A DNA stretch of 64,000 nucleotides, taken from Hypericum androsaemum (Eukaryota > Streptophyta > Magnoliopsida > Malpighiales > Hypericaceae). Location of the stretch: assembly GCA_963995505.1 (NCBI GenBank), contig OZ023187.1, positions 17,212,584 to 17,276,583 of the forward strand. The letters run 5' to 3'. Made by a program: the position numbers and the translations under genes. The notes under the pieces are model-generated. The model was not told the origin of the DNA and did not search any database. It saw nothing but the letters and a program-made list of their open reading frames with translations. The first letter of the stretch is position 1. Each line of letters begins with the position of its first letter. This document shows positions 11,779 to 22,628 of this stretch, in pieces.

Positions 11779-12199
11779 TTCAAGTCTTGAAGTCTTAAAG
11801 TGTTTATTTCCTTGAATTTATTGACATTTGCATGTATGTTTTGATTTGTTGCATTGACTTTTGTTTCTAATTATAAATATTTGCAAGTGTTTATTTCTAA
11901 TCATGAATATTTACAAGTATTTTTTTCTAATTATGAATAACAGTATTAATATCTGCATCAAACTATAACTCCCCGTTCTGTGCCGCGTCATATTTTTGGT
12001 TGGCCGCGCCGCGCCGCGTCACCCGCTTTGACAACTATGCAAACAACAGAAAGGAACATGAAGCAATATTCTCTCTTCAAGAAAAAGCTCCCCTCGATAA
12101 CAAAACACACCAAAACCTTGCAGCTATATTCAACTCCTTTTCCGGATCACCAAATTAAAAGGTCGAGCCTATCCATCAATACATCGAACCAGCGAGTGC

Positions 12200-12690
12200 A
12201 ACTCACAAGCCACCTAAGCTAACAACTATTTAGAATAGCAGGATCCCCTTCTCCAATCATGGCAAGCAATGTAAAGTTCAAGTCTTTCCCTCCCGGCCAG
12301 CTCAACACACATCAAAACCCGCACTAACCATAAACTTCAGAAGAAAAAACACAACAAGGCCAGTATAATACACAAGAAACGAAGCAAAAAGGAAGAAGCT
12401 TTACCATACGGGCAGGTACCAGTTTCCATCAATAACGCCCAAGTAAAATTATACTCCTTATCTACTTTGTTTCGAAAAAAAAAAACAAATGCAAAGTTCA
12501 ATTATTTCCCTCTCAGCCAACCCAAGTCACACTAAACCACGCATTAACCCTACCAAATCTTACACGAACCAACCCCATCCAATGGGAAACTTCTAAAAAA
12601 AAAACCCAACAAGACTTAATACAATACAGAAACGAGGAGGCGAAATGGAGGAATCTTTACGAAGAAGTGGGTACTACCAGTTTCGATAAT
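12200..12690 (-). repeat. Tandem duplication at the 5' end of FAX intron 1
   Basis: Minus-strand reading from about 12690 to 12440 (exon-1 end GAAACTG followed by GTAGTACCC, then CTTCTTCGTAAAG, TCTTGTTGGG, GAGAGGGAAA) is matched by about 12437 to 12200 (GGAAACTG followed by GTACCTGCC, then GGTAAAGCTTC, CCTTGTTGTG, GGGAGGGAAA). The duplication copied the splice donor, leaving a decoy donor inside the intron. Confidence 0.6.
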
Positions 12691-12876
12691 TAAAGTTGGA
12701 TACGACTTCTTCTTCTTCTCGAAGGCTTTAAGGCTCAAGTACATAGCTAAAATGAGGACCAACCCAATACCCACTCCTCCTCCCAGAGACGCCACGCTCG
12801 CCTTCTTCAGGTACCCGAAGATCCCTCCTCCGAAGAGGATCATCCCGTACGGGATCGTGAGGCAGAAATCATGCAT

Positions 12877-13695
12877 CTTCTTCTTCGCCTTCTAAAGCTT
12901 TGTTCTTTGTTTTTGTAGGGGAATGGAGATCAAGTCAGGAAATGGTAAGTCAGCTAATTGAAAAGTCAGATCCGACACGAGATGCGTCTGGTTGGATTTA
13001 TTTTGGAGTACCTCTTCATGCGTGGCCAGAAAGGATAATGTCCATTATATGGGCCCACCAAACAAAGATAATGGGCCTGGTGACATATCAAAAACTCAAG
13101 CTCAATTTTCTAATTTTACCAGGCCCAAAAAAAAATCAGATCCCACATCACATGAAATCAAGATGCAAATATTATTCAGTCAGATTCAACAAGAAGCTTG
13201 GGCCAAGGATTGCTCTCAGGATTTAATTAGCGATGCTTTTTAGATACAGTCTTATCTTTTGCTTGTTTAATTAGGTGACAGTGCTTTGGTGCACAATTAA
13301 GTGTAACAACGGCAAGATATAATACTTGCTATAGGCAATTATTTTTTTTGAATAAATGAAATTTACTTATTCAAAAAAAAAGTCAGATAAAATGTGCCAG
13401 TAAATCGACGAAAATTGAGGTGTCGCGTGGACCCCACAAGCAAATTACTTTTTATTATGGAATAAAAGTAAGTGCCTCATTCCAACAACTCCTCTTATCT
13501 TGTTCAATTACCTTTCTCTGTATAAGATTTTAAAAAATATATATCTCTTACTTTAAGTACAACGCTTTCAATAATATTTTTTTTGGTTGTTAAAAGTCAA
13601 ACTTAAGACATCTTCCGAACTCACAACCAACTCACTCCCGTTGGTTCTCTATAAGAATTTTATGTGGTATTGTGCCCCAAACCTAAGGAGAGAAA
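12877..13695. other. Intergenic, no gene recognised
   Basis: 5' flank of the FAX relic, then AT-rich spacer. A small palindrome (GAATAAATGAAATTTACTTATTC with T/A-rich flanks) lies at 13349-13371. Overlapping open frames at 12900-13243 carry no domain I can name. Confidence 0.5.
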
Positions 13696-13700
13696 CAGAT

Positions 13701-14251
13701 CGAAGGATTTGGCCCATAATTAACACATAATTATGAGTTAATTACCTCCTAATTAATAAAATAAATTCATTAATAAATAACAAGACTTACTTGTTGTAGC
13801 GTGCTTCACACAGGATCGGACAACGAGATATTGTCACCGGCGGTTTACGATCACAAACGGATCGGATACTTAAATAATTTCCACTAGTTTTCTTACTTTG
13901 CAAAATCTGAGAACTACAGGAACTAATCCGTAATAAGTCCTCTGATGTGTGTATTTCAGAATGGAAAAAGTACAAATTGATCACCAGTTGTTTCTCCCTT
14001 TTATAGGGAGGTCCGGCTCACACATGTGCGCCACGTGTTATCCACGTGGTGCCACGTGGCAAAGCTACCAACTAGCTTTGCCACGTGGCATGCCACACGT
14101 ATGCCACGTGGCATGCCACACGTATGCCACGTGGCGGAGCTACCCACTAGCTTTGCCACGTGTCGGCCCAAAAATCCAATGGCTTTTGGGCCTAATGGGC
14201 CTGGGTCCATTTTTGCCCAATAATTGGTGACTAATGGCCCAAGGTCCAACA
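13701..14251 (-). repeat. 3' LTR of the copia element
   Basis: Outer end CGAAGGATTT, where the 5' LTR copy has TGAAGAATTT, so the terminal TG is mutated. The inner end is ...GGTCCAACA. The part 14022-14165 contains seven CACGTG G-box cores and repeated CCACACGTATG blocks. The 5' LTR has only three G-boxes in the matching place, which explains the 62-bp length difference. Confidence 0.9.
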
Positions 14252-14261
14252 TCTCCCACTC

Positions 14262-15313
14262 ACACATTATTGATCATAATCAAAAATGTCTCAGATTATG
14301 TTCAGCAAAAATTTCGTGCGATCAACATACATCGAGTGCACGTAGCTAAACTCAAGAGCACACACACACAGGCTACTTGAATGATAGCATCTCGACATTC
14401 TCATTACGTAAAGTATGCCTTATCCTAGGTCTGATCTCATATTCCATTGTTTGCATATGTGATTTCAAACAATTTAATCGTGTTCAATATTGTATTGCTC
14501 TCAACACAATAGGTGTGCACCATTGAATAACGAAACTTAGGAATGTGATCGATGAATAACCTTCTCCTTTATAAGTATTTCTTCCATCATGATAAATGCT
14601 GCTTTTCTAGTCAGTCTTGCCAGATCGTATAATGAATTATGACCTTTTGATAGACTTTCCAAGCTAGCATCACAGAATCATATTTTCAAAATACGTTAAG
14701 GATCATGAGAATAGTGAATTGAAAAAATATATTTTTCAAAATTGGTCTCACACCAGGGAAACAGAAATCACTCTATGATTTTCCATCAATTGGTCGACAA
14801 AGCAATTATGGTACAGTCCACGTTCTATGATGTTCATTCTTTTTTTTAAAGAGCGCTTGTAATTTATAATTAAGCATCATACTAGAGTATCAGTCTCGAT
14901 GTTTTACTGAACAACGACTTTAGTTTACTAAACACTGCTCTAGGCTATATAGACAGATTAATGATAAGTTCCACTTATTTCTTATCATTTGGATTTACAA
15001 AAAATCCAATGCAGCAACAGATGCATGCATTATCAAAAATTCACACTTTAACAAGAACTTCTCTTGTAGTTAAGCAAGACGGCATTAACATTTTAGAACA
15101 GGCACTCGATGTAATGATGTTCATAAAACTGCCTCATCTCAATAAGGAATCAACTCGTTGACTCCCACTGAGATAAACACCCGTATGAGTGGGTTACTTT
15201 TCTGTCTCACATGCTCTGGTAAATGTTTACCAAAACAACATTCACACATTCGTATTACCAGAACAACCATGTTATATTGAGCAACTAATTTATTATAACA
15301 TGTGCAAAAAACA
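14262..15313 (-). other. 3' untranslated part of the copia element
   Basis: Between the end of pol at 15314 and the polypurine tract. AT-rich, no supported open frame on either strand. Confidence 0.7.
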
Positions 15314-17278
15314 TCAGCATCTACGCAAACCTAGGGATCTGACGTATTTTTCAAACACATCTCTGGATACAACCTTGGTCATAGGATCCGCTATCATATC
15401 TTGCGTAGGCATATATTTTATGCTGACTTCCTTATGTACAATCATATCCCTAACAAAGTGATACTTAATGTTAATATATTTTGCTCTGCTATAGTATCTA
15501 GGATCCTTAGCAAAAGCTATTGACGCTTGATTATTGCAAAATAAGCTCACTGGTCCTTTTGAGTTGGTTAGGGATAAATGGTTTAGAAATCTCTTCAACC
15601 ATACTGCTTCTTGTACAGCTGCCGCAGAAGCAACGTACTCAACTTCCATAGTTGACAGAAAAATACACTTTTGTTTCTTGCTACTCCACGAAATAGTACC
15701 TCCGTCAAGCATGAAGACATATCCAGATGTAGATTTATTCTCATCCACATCACCACCCCAATCAACATCGGTGTAACCTCTCAATATCAGGTCTTGACCT
15801 TGATAAACCAGTGAGTATTCTGCAGTCGTATTCAAGTATTTCATAATTCTCTTAACTGCTTTCCAATGTGTATGACCTGGATTAGACTGATATCTACTAG
15901 CTATACTGATAGCATAGCAAATGTCTGGTCTTGTACACAACATTGCGTACATCAGACAACCAACTGTATTAGCATAAGGGATTTTTATCATATCCCTTTT
16001 CTGTTGAGCTGTTATAGGACACATATTTTTATTGAGATGATGGCCTTTGGCAATCGGGACAAACTTGGGATTACTATTATTACAATTAAACCGCTCTACT
16101 ACTTTATGGATATATGTCTCTTGTGAAAGAGATAATAGCCTTTTCGAGCAATTTCTTGTAATCTTAACTCCGAGAATGTAATTAGCTTCACCCATATCTT
16201 TCATTTCAAAGTTGGATGAAAACCAGATTTTGAGCTCATTAAGATATCCCATGTCATTTTCAGGTATCAGTATGTCATTTACATACAGTGTAATAATGAC
16301 AAATTTATTATCCGAACATTTCAAATAGACACAATGGTCTTCGTCTATCATTTTAAAATCATGCGATATGATCGTATTATGAAAACGAATGTACCGTTGT
16401 CTAGAAGATTGTTTAAGGTCATAGATTGATCTCATCAATTTGCAAACTTTACGTTCGCAGCCTTTTTGGATGTAGCCCTCTGGCTGAATCATATAGATTT
16501 CTTCATCCAATTCTCCATTGAGAAAAATAGTCTTAACATCCATTTGTTGTAGCTCAAGGTCTAAATTTGCCACCATAGCCAGAATTATCCTAATGGATGT
16601 AAATCTCACAACAGGTGCGAAAATCTCCTCATAGTATATTCCTTCCTGTTGTTTGAATCCTTGGGCAACTAAGCGATCTTTGTATCTTTCGATACAGCCA
16701 TCTGCTTTACGCTTAATCTTGAGAACCCACTTGTTCCCAATTGCCCTACGTCTACTAGGCAGATCAACCAATTCCCAAACATAGTTTTTCTTCATCGAAG
16801 CCATCTCTTCCTCCATTGCATTAATCCATTCATTTTTATCAGGAGATGATAGAGCAGCAGAAACATTCTTGGGTTCATTCTCATCTTGTAGGATTGCCAA
16901 AAGAATTTCACTCGGACCATTGTTATTTTTCAATGATGCCAAGAAAGCATTAGCAGCGCATTCGACCTCAAATCGTTTGCGTGGAATGCTAGTTCTTTTG
17001 GTTCTACGAAGTTCACGGTTTTTATAAACATCTCTAATATATTCATCATAACAAGGAATAGTACTCCCACTAAAGGGATAATCCATACTCCCACTGGAAT
17101 TTAGAAATGTACTGACACTTGGATCGTGAACAACCAGATCGTTTTGAGATGGAAAAACTTGATTTTCCTCCACAATTCTCCCACTCGGTCGGAGCGATCC
17201 AGATGATTCTGCCTCATCAATTTCGTATAATGTAAGATCACTACTTACGTCTCCTAATTTCAGAAAAATATTTTCCAA
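15314..17278 (-). pseudogene. Copia reverse transcriptase and RNase H (inactive)
   Basis: A 654-aa frame with the copia RT signature (WINAMEEEMASMKKN, an LVDLP stretch, GNKWVLKIKRKADG, YKDRLVAQGF, QMDVKTIFLNGEL). The normally YVDD-type catalytic box reads YVND. RNase H follows (YTDVDWGGD, KSTSGYVF, then an LSTMEVEYVA stretch), with GLRRC at the end. The Asp-to-Asn change at the polymerase active site, together with the upstream stops, makes it non-functional. Confidence 0.9.
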
Positions 17279-17302
17279 AAATGTGACATCTCGTGATTCA
17301 AA

Positions 17303-18199
17303 TTATGTCACTTGTCCATTTTCGAATTCACCTACGAAAATGTATCCCTTTGATACTTCAGAGTATCTTATAAAAATACTCTTTCTACCTCTCGGTCCTA
17401 ATTTACCGAAACAACTAGAGGTAGAATGGACATAAGACGCACACCCCCACGGTCTTAAGTAGCTTAGATCGGGTTTTCGACCTGTCCATATTTCGTAAGA
17501 GGTGGTGGCGACAGATTTAGAGGGGACTCGATTTAGAACATATGCGGCGGTAAGGAGCACATCTCCATAAAATGATATAGGCAAATTTGCCTCAGCCATC
17601 ATAAATCTAACCATGTCAAGAAGGGTTCTGTTTCTTCTTTTCGCTACCCCATTTTGTTGAGGTATATAAGGAATGGATAACTGATGTTCAATTTCTTTTT
17701 GTTGGCACAGAGTATTAAATTCATCAGAAAGATACTCACGGCCACGATCTGTTCGTAAGGCCTTAATCTTTCGATCATGTTGATTCTCCGCAAAATTCAT
17801 AAAAATCTTGAAACAACTAAATGCTTCAGATTTGTGAGAAATCAAATAGACTTGACCATACTTACTATAGTCGTCTATAAATGTGATGAAGTAATACGCT
17901 CCATGTCTAGCCCTCACATTCATTGGACCACAAACATCAGAATGAATTAACTGCAGTGGAAAGGTGGCTCTAGTTCCTTTACCAAATGGTTTTCTTATCA
18001 ATTTTCCTTCTAGACATCGTTCGCATATAGGTAAAATAGCTTTATCTAAATTACCTAATAGTCCTGCCTTAGCTAGACGATTCATGTGATCTTGACCAAT
18101 ATGGCCCAATCTAGAATGCCACAAATTAATGTCATCTCGAGACGTTTGTACATTAGTGACTAAGGAAAAATAAGATTTTGATAATTGATCAACATCCAT
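17303..18199 (-). pseudogene. Copia integrase (inactive)
   Basis: 298 aa. An HHCC zinc-binding part (LWHSRLGHIGQDH...CERC) is followed by the rve core. Asp88 (HSDVCGP), Asp151 (LRTDRGREY) and position 187 have the D-x62-D-x35 spacing of DDE integrases, but position 187 is Lys, not Glu (NGVAKRRNRT). The frame ends at a TAA between QVT and FESRDVTF; the GAG-like downstream reading is continuous with the RT frame, so this is a nonsense mutation. Confidence 0.9.
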
Positions 18200-18214
18200 A
18201 ATTAAGAAACTACC

Positions 18215-18589
18215 TCATTTAAAACTAGATCCATAAAAAATATGTTCTAAAAATAACTGTACAGAACTATTCTCAAACAGCAATCGAAAGCCAAGAGCCA
18301 TCAAGGCTGAAACAGAAATTAAGTTCCGGAAAATTTCTGGAGCAAACAGCACATCATGTAGAAATAGGGTACGTCCTTGACGTAGGTTCAATTTACATGT
18401 ACCCATACCCTTAACATCCACTCGTGTGTTGTTACCAACAAAAATGTATTTTGCTCCTACTGGCAACCGTCGGAAATCAACAAAAGCTTCACGATCTTTT
18501 GTTACATGGTCGGTCGCTCCTGAATCAATCACCCACATAGGATGAGTTTCAGTTAGAAGAACAGTACTAGATACATATAATTTACTCAC
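18215..18589 (-). pseudogene. Copia aspartic protease
   Basis: Contains WVIDSGATDHVT, the retropepsin active-site motif (DSGA), followed by KGMGTCKLN and LHDVLFAPE stretches and an LISVSALMALG stretch, as in copia proteases. It ends at a stop after GSSFK and is separated from the integrase frame by about 15 nt, so the polyprotein is interrupted. Confidence 0.85.
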
Positions 18590-18623
18590 ATATGAGTGAA
18601 TTTTGTACCTTCTTTTCTTTCAT

Positions 18624-19456
18624 GCAATCTTTAGCGAAATGACCTTTCCTTTTATAGTTGTAACATCAGACTTTCTTGATGTTAAACTTCCTTTTTATCT
18701 TTCTTCCGGAACTTTTCTCACTAGTTCCAAAATTTTCAGCTTTGCTCTTGTTTCCATTTTTCTTACCCTTGCCTTTTTTACCTCTTATTCTCTTACTCCC
18801 TGTGCCACTAGACTGAGTCATGTGGGCTTCAGGGTGTACTCTAATAGCTAGGAGGCGATCCTCTTCTAGCTCAAGATGTCGGGCCATGTCGTCAAATGTC
18901 GTAACATTATCGGCATGGTAAGTGTCATTTTCATGTGTTCCCAGCTCACAGGTAGGGAACGAATGACAGCCTAGATTTGCTGCTCATTACTAAGCATATG
19001 GCCAGCCTCAACCAGCTCACCAATCATGTTTGACATTACCCTGAGATGCTTTTGCATAGAATGATCAGGGCGTTTCTTATAAGTATCAAATCTTATAGTC
19101 AAAGCACGTAGCTTCGAGATTGAAAGCCTCCCGAATCTTTCTTTTAGAGCATCCCAAAGGTCCTTTGCATTGTCATAGATACGAAACTGCCTGGTAATAT
19201 CATCCATCATCGCACTTAGCAAGATGAGACGAGCAGTAGAACTCTTCTTTTTCCAAGCTATAAAAGCGTCACGATCACGCTTATGCTGTGCAGTGGTACC
19301 TAACTCAGGTTCAACTAATATTGTAGATATCATCTCAAGAACGTCTTGTTCTTCTAGTACATATAGTATTTTCATACTCTAATTATCGTAGTTGTCACCA
19401 TTAAGCTTCAACTCCTTGTTGAGCTCAGCGACAATTGATTTGGAAGCAATCGACAT
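18624..19456 (-). pseudogene. Copia gag with nonsense codons
   Basis: Gag starts at ATG 19456-19454 (MSIASKSIVAELNKE). TAG at 19379-19381 interrupts it before SMKILYVLEEQ. The frame continues through AWKKKSSTARLILLSAM and FDTYKK to 18971, then resumes at MARHLELEEDRLLAIRV. A TGA directly precedes the zinc knuckle (18665-18624), in which the second Cys of the CCHC motif is Tyr (CYNYKRKGHFAKDC). Confidence 0.85.
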
Positions 19457-21630
19457 AACTAACGAGAATTATAAAAAATACATAAAAGAGTCATTATTAG
19501 CAATACGATACAAATTTACTATACGTTATAACTCCGAATGATATAAAGTTCTTGAGTAATCTCGAATTTAAAGTAGTTCACGGGTGTGTTTCTCCTTACC
19601 CTTCAAGAATTAATCTCAAACTTTAATCATCCTAAGTTCTTTGATAGTAAATACAAGTGGATATAACACAAGCAATCAAATAAACACATTATATAATTAT
19701 AAAAATAAAAAGCTTACAAGCCTTTTATTTATATATACAAGGATATACATGAAGTTTTGAATACACACATATGTATATAAAGCTTCTATGAATACCTAGT
19801 ATATAACAAAGTTTCCCAAAAATAACATATGTATATGAAAACTTTCAACAAGATATACTAAAATACATTAAGGATCTATTTATAGACCTAAGAGGATTCA
19901 AACAGTCACAACTGGGATAGGTGCGGAATCTAAAATCCACACCGCACATCGAATGGGAAAACTATAAAAGTATCCCTGACTACAGTAGCGACGTATCATA
20001 CGTCCACTACGTAGTTCCATAGGAGGACTGGGGATCATTTCCTCCAGAAGTCCTTTATTCTGTAAATAAAGGACTAATCTTGCCAGTACATCTTTGTGTG
20101 AACAATCCTCAGGTTGTAGGAAAAATTCTATTTTTTTCCTTAATCCTGAGTGTGATCAAAAGATCACTGAACATGGAAGGCCAATCCTCTCTATGGTCAT
20201 ATCCTCCTGCCCAGATGCAATCCTGGATCTTTTGATGAACATTCTCTATATGTTCCATTAGAACATACATATCATCCTTTGGTTGTCGACTCGAAATGCG
20301 ACACATGAGTATGCCTTCAAGTATTTCACGTGCACAAAAGTTTGGGTACACAACCGTCTTATATTTCATCATCGTTAATCTGCAACATATGCAGGTCAAT
20401 TTTTGGGTCAATACGCATATTTACCCATTGATCAAAAATACATAATTTTTAATCAAACGATGAACACATACTCAAAAGATCTGTTCAATTCTAGATTCTT
20501 AAATGTAATTGTATATTTTGTTCAATATATTTCAGAACTTATTCCAAAATATATTCAAGTTATTAAAATTATTCTAATAATCTTAAAAACTTAACTAAAA
20601 AATTAACTTATAATTTTTTTATCAATATTAATTGAATTTTAATCGAATAAAATTAATTTATCCAATTAAATTAAAAAAATATTCAAGTTCCAAAAACTTA
20701 GTTCAAAAATTAACTTATAATTTTTATTTTTATTTTTATTTTAAATAAATTTTTATTGAATAAAAAATAATTTATCCAATTAAATCTAATAAATTGACCA
20801 AAATTGAATTCGGTCGAACCAAGAACCAGACCAATTCGTCCAGTTTCAATTGAATCGAACCGGGGTATAAAAATTTTCAGGAAAAATAGTGAAATTACGA
20901 TTTTGCCCCTCGCAGATTTTTTCTTTTCAATTTCTCTCTCCCTGACGACGAAGACGAAAAAGCCTCCGATCGCCCTCCTACGACGGCTCTCTCACGGCGG
21001 CGAATCAGCGTCCGCCACCGGCCGTGGTGGACTCGCCGTGGCCTCCCAGTCACGACCGTACCGGTCGCACGGCCCGTCGTGCCGCCGTTTTCCTTCGTTG
21101 TCGTCTTCTCTATTCCGCGCGTCTCCGCCGTCGTCGGCTTCGATCTTTGGTTTCCGGCGACGTCGATCCACGAAAGTGGTATCGGAACGTTGAGGACACG
21201 CCGGAGAATCGACTATCGTCGATCTCTGGCGTCGGAATCATCAGATTTCCGACGAAATCGACGGAATTTGATTTGGGAGAAAATCGCCCCCAAATCGCTT
21301 GATTAGGGATTTCAGGGTTAAACTGAAATGGCAAATTTTAGTTTAATCTTGAAACCTTTCCAAAATTTTCACCGAAGGACATGACACGCAGGTGCCACGT
21401 AGATGGATAAATTTTACTTTAGTACCTTAAGGTTTCGCTCGTGCACGAATTTTGCCCGCGTGGTAGGACAAATTTCAATTTATTCCCGTTGGTTTTAAAT
21501 TGATTACAATGAAGTATACCAGATTGTAATTTTTATTAAAAATCACAATTAAACTCGATTTGTGAACCAAATATACACAATTAAACTTGATTTCAAAAAT
21601 CATATAACAACCAGAACAATATCTAAGCAT
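19457..21630 (-). other. Unusually long copia leader with a GC-rich block
   Basis: About 2.2 kb separates the primer-binding site from gag, much longer than usual for copia. It includes a very AT-rich part (20400-20790, a run of TTTATTTTTATTTT type) and a GC-rich block at about 20910-21330 with CGCCGTCGTCGG-like sequence and open frames on both strands (20804-21193 plus, 21110-21334 minus). None has a domain I recognise. The block resembles a plant 5'UTR/first exon more than retroelement sequence, so gene capture or nested insertion is possible. Confidence 0.5.
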
Positions 21631-21644
21631 GCTCTGATACCAAT

Positions 21645-22133
21645 TGAAGAATTTGGCCCATAATTAATACATAATTATGAGTTAATTACCTCCTAATTAA
21701 TAAAATAAATTTATTAATAAATAACAAGACTTACTTGTTGTAGCGTGCTTCACACAGGATCGGATAACGAGATATTGTCACCGGCGATTTACGATCACAA
21801 ACGGATCGGATACATAAACAATTTCCACGAGTTTTCTTACTTTGCAAAATCTGAGAACTACAGGAACTAATCCGTAATAAGTCCTCTGATGTGTGTATTT
21901 CAGAATGGGAAAAGTACAAATTGATCACCAGTTGTTTCTCCCTTTTATAGGGAGGTCCGGCTCACATATGTGCGCTACGTGTTATCCACGTGGCACCCCG
22001 TGGCAACGCTGCCAGGCTTTGCCACGTGGAGCTCTGCCACGTGGCGCCGCGTGTCGGCCCAAAAACCCAATGGCTTTTGGGCCTGGGTCCATTTTTGCCC
22101 AATAATGGGTGACTAATGGCCCAAGGTCCAACA
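21645..22133 (-). repeat. 5' LTR of the copia element
   Basis: Begins TGAAGAATTTGGCCC and ends GGTCCAACA on the plus strand. It is closely similar to 13701-14251 along its length except for the shorter G-box tract (three CACGTG cores near 21986-22045). It carries the element's promoter, a TTTTATAGGGAGG TATA-like stretch (minus CCTATAAAA) near 21943. Confidence 0.9.
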
Positions 22134-22138
22134 CAGAT

Positions 22139-22619
22139 GCCAACTTTGATTAATTTTGTCAAAACAGACATTCATTCTAGTTAGATAATCTAAATTCGAA
22201 TATTTAGATTAATTTGTCAAAAAATTATTCTAATTTAATCAAGTTTCAAACTGTTTAATCGGTTCAATAGCCCAAATACATGACAAAATTGTTGTAAATA
22301 AAATTTTCAGACTTGTGCGTTTCTAATCAACGAACTAGAAACCTCTAGTTAATTTATAATAATTTTGTTAAATTCATTTAATCCGTTGGTATTACTATCT
22401 TACTTAAATTACTTAAAATAAGTAGGAATTCCAAATTCCTATACTTTTTTTAAATAGAAGGTCGCAGCCCCTATAAAAATATAACAAGCTACATCCTCTT
22501 GTGAAATTGGGAGCACTCATCTCGGTAAAACTTTATTACGATATAATTCGATAAAAAATTTTGCGATAAAAACCGGGCTTGATGTTACTATCACTAGACT
22601 CGATTTTACACTGGTAATA
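22139..22619. other. Intergenic AT-rich spacer
   Basis: No coding sequence or repeat recognised between the copia element and the MITE at 22629. Confidence 0.5.
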
Positions 22620-22628
22620 CAGCTAGTT

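Larger units (their letters stand above)
10671..12039 (+). mobile_element. Non-autonomous hAT transposon
   Basis: 1369 bp with 12-bp perfect terminal inverted repeats (CATAGTTGTCAA at 10671-10682, TTGACAACTATG at 12028-12039). A perfect 8-bp target duplication CAAACAAC lies at 10663-10670 and 12040-12047. Subterminal regions are GC-rich (10684-10810 and 12000-12022), and only the last transposase exon remains (11370-11775). An 8-bp duplication plus this C-terminal tail type identify the hAT superfamily. It sits in intron 1 of the FAX relic, on the opposite strand. Confidence 0.9.
10526..12876 (-). pseudogene. FATTY ACID EXPORT / TMEM14-family gene, broken
   Basis: Exon 1 (12876-12678) begins MHDFCLTIPYGMILFGGG and encodes a GYLKKAS...LILAMYLSLKAFEKKKK segment typical of small Tmemb_14 proteins (plant FAX5-7/UPF0136 group, about 120 aa, four TM helices, linked to fatty-acid export). 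Exon 2 (10613-10526) carries the family hallmark VMGQRY followed by a TSKIMSAG stretch. Two defects are visible. The expected acceptor before exon 2 reads GG instead of AG (plus-strand CC at 10614-10615); the nearest upstream AG would put exon 2 out of frame. No third exon is found before the LRR pseudogene at 10245. Intron 1 holds a 1.4-kb hAT element and a tandem duplication. I call it a pseudogene; non-canonical splicing is the alternative. Confidence 0.75.
13701..22133 (-). mobile_element. Full-length, inactive Ty1/copia LTR retrotransposon
   Basis: 8.4 kb on the minus strand with a perfect 5-bp target duplication CAGAT (13696-13700 and 22134-22138). The 3' LTR is 13701-14251 (551 bp) and the 5' LTR 21645-22133 (489 bp). 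The primer-binding site matching initiator-Met tRNA (minus TGGTATCAGAGC, 21631-21642) lies 2 nt inside the 5' LTR, and a polypurine tract (minus GAGTGGGAGA, 14252-14261) abuts the 3' LTR. Order on the minus strand is gag, protease, integrase, RT, RNase H, the copia order. The frame is broken at several points. The LTRs differ by substitutions and in a G-box tract, so it is not a recent insertion. Confidence 0.93.

Noticed and set aside
12900..13243. Two overlapping plus-strand frames of 83-108 codons
   Set aside because: No domain, no homology I can name, and the frames overlap each other.
13349..13371. Hairpin as a transcription terminator
   Set aside because: A short AT palindrome in AT-rich eukaryotic spacer; no gene ends there.
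20804..21334. Overlapping 75-130-codon frames on both strands in the copia leader as a captured gene
   Set aside because: No recognisable domain, open on several frames because of GC-rich composition, and no splice or start context. Reported only as a compositional anomaly.
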